DNA from: Croceicoccus sp.
Lineage (GTDB): Bacteria > Pseudomonadota > Alphaproteobacteria > Sphingomonadales > Sphingomonadaceae
Reading direction: 5' to 3'
Assembly (NCBI GenBank): GCA_002694745.1
Contig: NZMY01000053.1
Span: forward strand, 1 to 64,000
DNA: 64,000 nt
Under the pieces are notes generated by a model, which saw only the letters and a list, made by a program, of their open reading frames with translations, did no database searches and was not told the origin of the DNA. Positions 62,781-64,000 of this stretch are shown here, one piece after another. Positions within the stretch are counted from its first letter, which is position 1; every line of letters starts with the position of its first letter. Both the position numbers and the translations under genes were made by a program.

Positions 62781-63533
62781 ATGCTAGGTTTTAGTCGTTT
62801 CTTTCTTCCCGGTACCATGCGCTTTGTCGCCATGGGTACCATCGCCTCGTTCTCGGCGGCCATGAGCCCGACCGCGGCGCTGGCGCAGCCCGGGACCAAT
62901 GCAACGACCGTTGCCGCGACCGCTTCGACCGAGGTCGCTTCCAATGTTGCCGGCGCGGATATCCGCACCGCAGATACCAGCGCCGCGAAGTCCGACCCGC
63001 GCTATCGCAATCTCTTCGCCCGCTGGAAGTCGGTCGAAGTGGCGCAGGAACTGCCGCAGCGCGCCGCCGGTCGGCAGGCCGTCAATATTCCTTCGCGCAT
63101 GCCGCTGAGCACCGCGCGCTTCAGCAGCGAGTATGGCTCGCGCGTTCATCCCGTGACCGGCCGCCGCGCCAATCACAAGGGTATCGACATGGCCGCGCCC
63201 ACGGGCACGCCGATCTTCGCCACCGCCGACGGCACCGTCGACATGGCGCAATGGTTCGGCGGCTATGGCAATTTCATCAAGCTTGAGCATGGCGGCGACA
63301 TGGAAACCCGTTACGGGCACCTGTCCAAGCTGAACGTGCGCCCCGGCCAGGAAGTGAAGAAGGGCGACCTGATCGGCTTCGTCGGCAGCACCGGACGTTC
63401 GACCGGCCCGCATCTGCATTACGAAGTGCGTATCGCGGGTGAGGCAGTCGATCCGACTCCCTATCTGCATGCCGACAGCTTCGGCGAAGCCTTCGCGTCT
63501 TCCGACAGCAGCGCTGCCGGCGGGCCCGAGTAA
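62781..63533 (+). CDS. M23-family (LytM) peptidoglycan endopeptidase
   Basis: 250 residues from the ATG at 62781; a signal peptide ends around AALAQ (residue ~36). The M23 domain (~115-235) has both zinc motifs: HKGIDMAAPTGTPI (His, Asp) and GPHLHYEVRIAGEAVDP (HxH). A typical GGYGNFIKLEHGG strand lies between. It cleaves cross-links or acts as an activator in cell separation. No coiled coil is present, so it is of the simple LytM type. Start alternatives are ATGs at 62745 and 62631. Closed by the terminator at 63555. Confidence 0.88.
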   Translation: MLGFSRFFLPGTMRFVAMGTIASFSAAMSPTAALAQPGTNATTVAATASTEVASNVAGADIRTADTSAAKSDPRYRNLFARWKSVEVAQELPQRAAGRQAVNIPSRMPLSTARFSSEYGSRVHPVTGRRANHKGIDMAAPTGTPIFATADGTVDMAQWFGGYGNFIKLEHGGDMETRYGHLSKLNVRPGQEVKKGDLIGFVGSTGRSTGPHLHYEVRIAGEAVDPTPYLHADSFGEAFASSDSSAAGGPE

Positions 63534-63554
63534 GCGTCCGCATCCCGGTTTAAC

Positions 63555-63589
63555 AAAGGGCCCGGCAGATCGGTTCTGCCGGGCCCTTT
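63555..63589. terminator. Bidirectional intrinsic terminator after the M23 gene
   Basis: AAAGGGCCCGGCAGA and TCTGCCGGGCCCTTT form a perfect 15-bp stem with a 5-nt loop. T-tracts are present on both strands, serving the M23 gene and the convergent PAS gene. Confidence 0.9.
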
Positions 63590-63612
63590 CGTATGGGCTC
63601 AGTTGGTATGGT

Positions 63613-64000
63613 TCAGGCGGCTTCGCTCTTGCGCGGTCTGCTCCATCGCCGCGAAGGTGCGGCCGTGGGGCGCAATTGCCGCGCGATCACATCCCAGTCG
63701 GTCAAATCGTCCGCCGCTACGCTGCCCGTCAGTCTCATCCGGTCAAACATAGCCTGCATGCGGCTGCTCTGGTCGGCCAGTTGTGCTTCGGCGCTTCGCT
63801 GGCGTGAAACGTCGATGTTAATGCCGATATAGCCCGTGACGCGGCCGTGGTGATCATATTGCGGCGCCCCGGTCGTCGAGACCCACAGGATTTCGCCATC
63901 GGGCCTGCGCCAGCGCCATTCTGCTTCAAACGGGGCCTTCGCGGCAAGGATCTCCTTCCAGTCGGCCATGACCCGTTCGAAATCGTCTGGGTGGATGGCG
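63613..64000 (-). CDS. PAS-domain protein, C-terminal part
   Basis: The gene runs off the right edge; its frame is open through base 64000, so the start lies beyond. The visible ~128 residues hold a PAS-fold-3 domain: IHPDDFERVMADW, FEAEWRWRRPDGEILWVST, and the PAC-type YIGINIDVSRQRSAE, followed by ~60 mostly charged residues without a kinase, GGDEF or EAL domain. It is a sensory module at the C-terminal part of a longer signalling protein; the ATG at 63969 is internal to the PAS domain and is not the start. Convergent with the M23 gene. Confidence 0.8.
   Translation of the reverse strand, partial: AIHPDDFERVMADWKEILAAKAPFEAEWRWRRPDGEILWVSTTGAPQYDHHGRVTGYIGINIDVSRQRSAEAQLADQSSRMQAMFDRMRLTGSVAADDLTDWDVIARQLRPTAAPSRRWSRPRKSEAA

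Overview
This is GC-rich chromosomal DNA from an alphaproteobacterium, most likely a member of Sphingomonadales in or near Erythrobacteraceae. The evidence is a CtrA-type response regulator, NrnC in place of oligoribonuclease, an LptC/LptA/LptB/RpoN set, DUF4167 and DUF3576 proteins, a methionine synthase split into two genes, and polyhydroxyalkanoate (PHA) genes. Most of the window is housekeeping genome. The only clear mobile DNA is at the left edge: an unidentified partial gene, a GntR-type regulator and a complete tyrosine integrase that end next to the 3' end of trmB.

Layout. 1-2240: tip of an integrated element. 2240-4093: trmB and small membrane or lipid-anchored proteins. 4178-9899: methionine/one-carbon operon (ArsR-methyltransferase regulator, metF, split metH) behind a palindromic operator that recurs in front of metK at 54635. 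9944-19129: recQ, an Flp-pilin-like protein with a glycine/aspartate-rich tail, an S41 protease-like lipoprotein, xthA-ribA, a candidate CtrA-controlled small RNA, lolA, rpmG and small envelope proteins. 19195-24046: MsbA-type exporter, PHA depolymerase and an acidic membrane protein. 24074-30174: gltB-gltD. 30184-43197: ung, nrnC-lptC-lptA, then DUF3576-leuS-lptE-holA, a secreted repeat protein, phaB, ctrA and lptB-rpoN. 43271-48783: pmbA, an MscS-type channel, ppa and an M61 peptidase. 48895-55955: hisS-prfA-prmC, a structured leader with DUF4167, lnt and metK. 56032-64000: T4-type lysozyme, 5'-nucleotidase, glnE-bcp-DUF455, an M23 peptidase and the end of a PAS protein.

How the parts fit. 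The methyl cycle (metF, metH, metK) appears to form one regulon through a shared palindrome, probably bound by the regulator encoded at 4206. Nitrogen assimilation is represented by gltBD, glnE and rpoN. Envelope biogenesis is well covered: LptA/B/C/E, LolA, Lnt, an MsbA-like exporter and an M23 peptidase. CtrA has phased TTAA motifs in its own promoter, and a perfect TTAA-N7-TTAA box sits at the head of the candidate small RNA. The nrnC-lptC-lptA and lptB-rpoN blocks face each other about 10 kb apart; a single inversion would join them into the lptC-lptA-lptB-rpoN order I know from relatives.

No tRNA, rRNA, CRISPR array or insertion sequence was seen. Function calls rest on motif recognition by eye. 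Promoters, the small RNA and binding sites are predictions.
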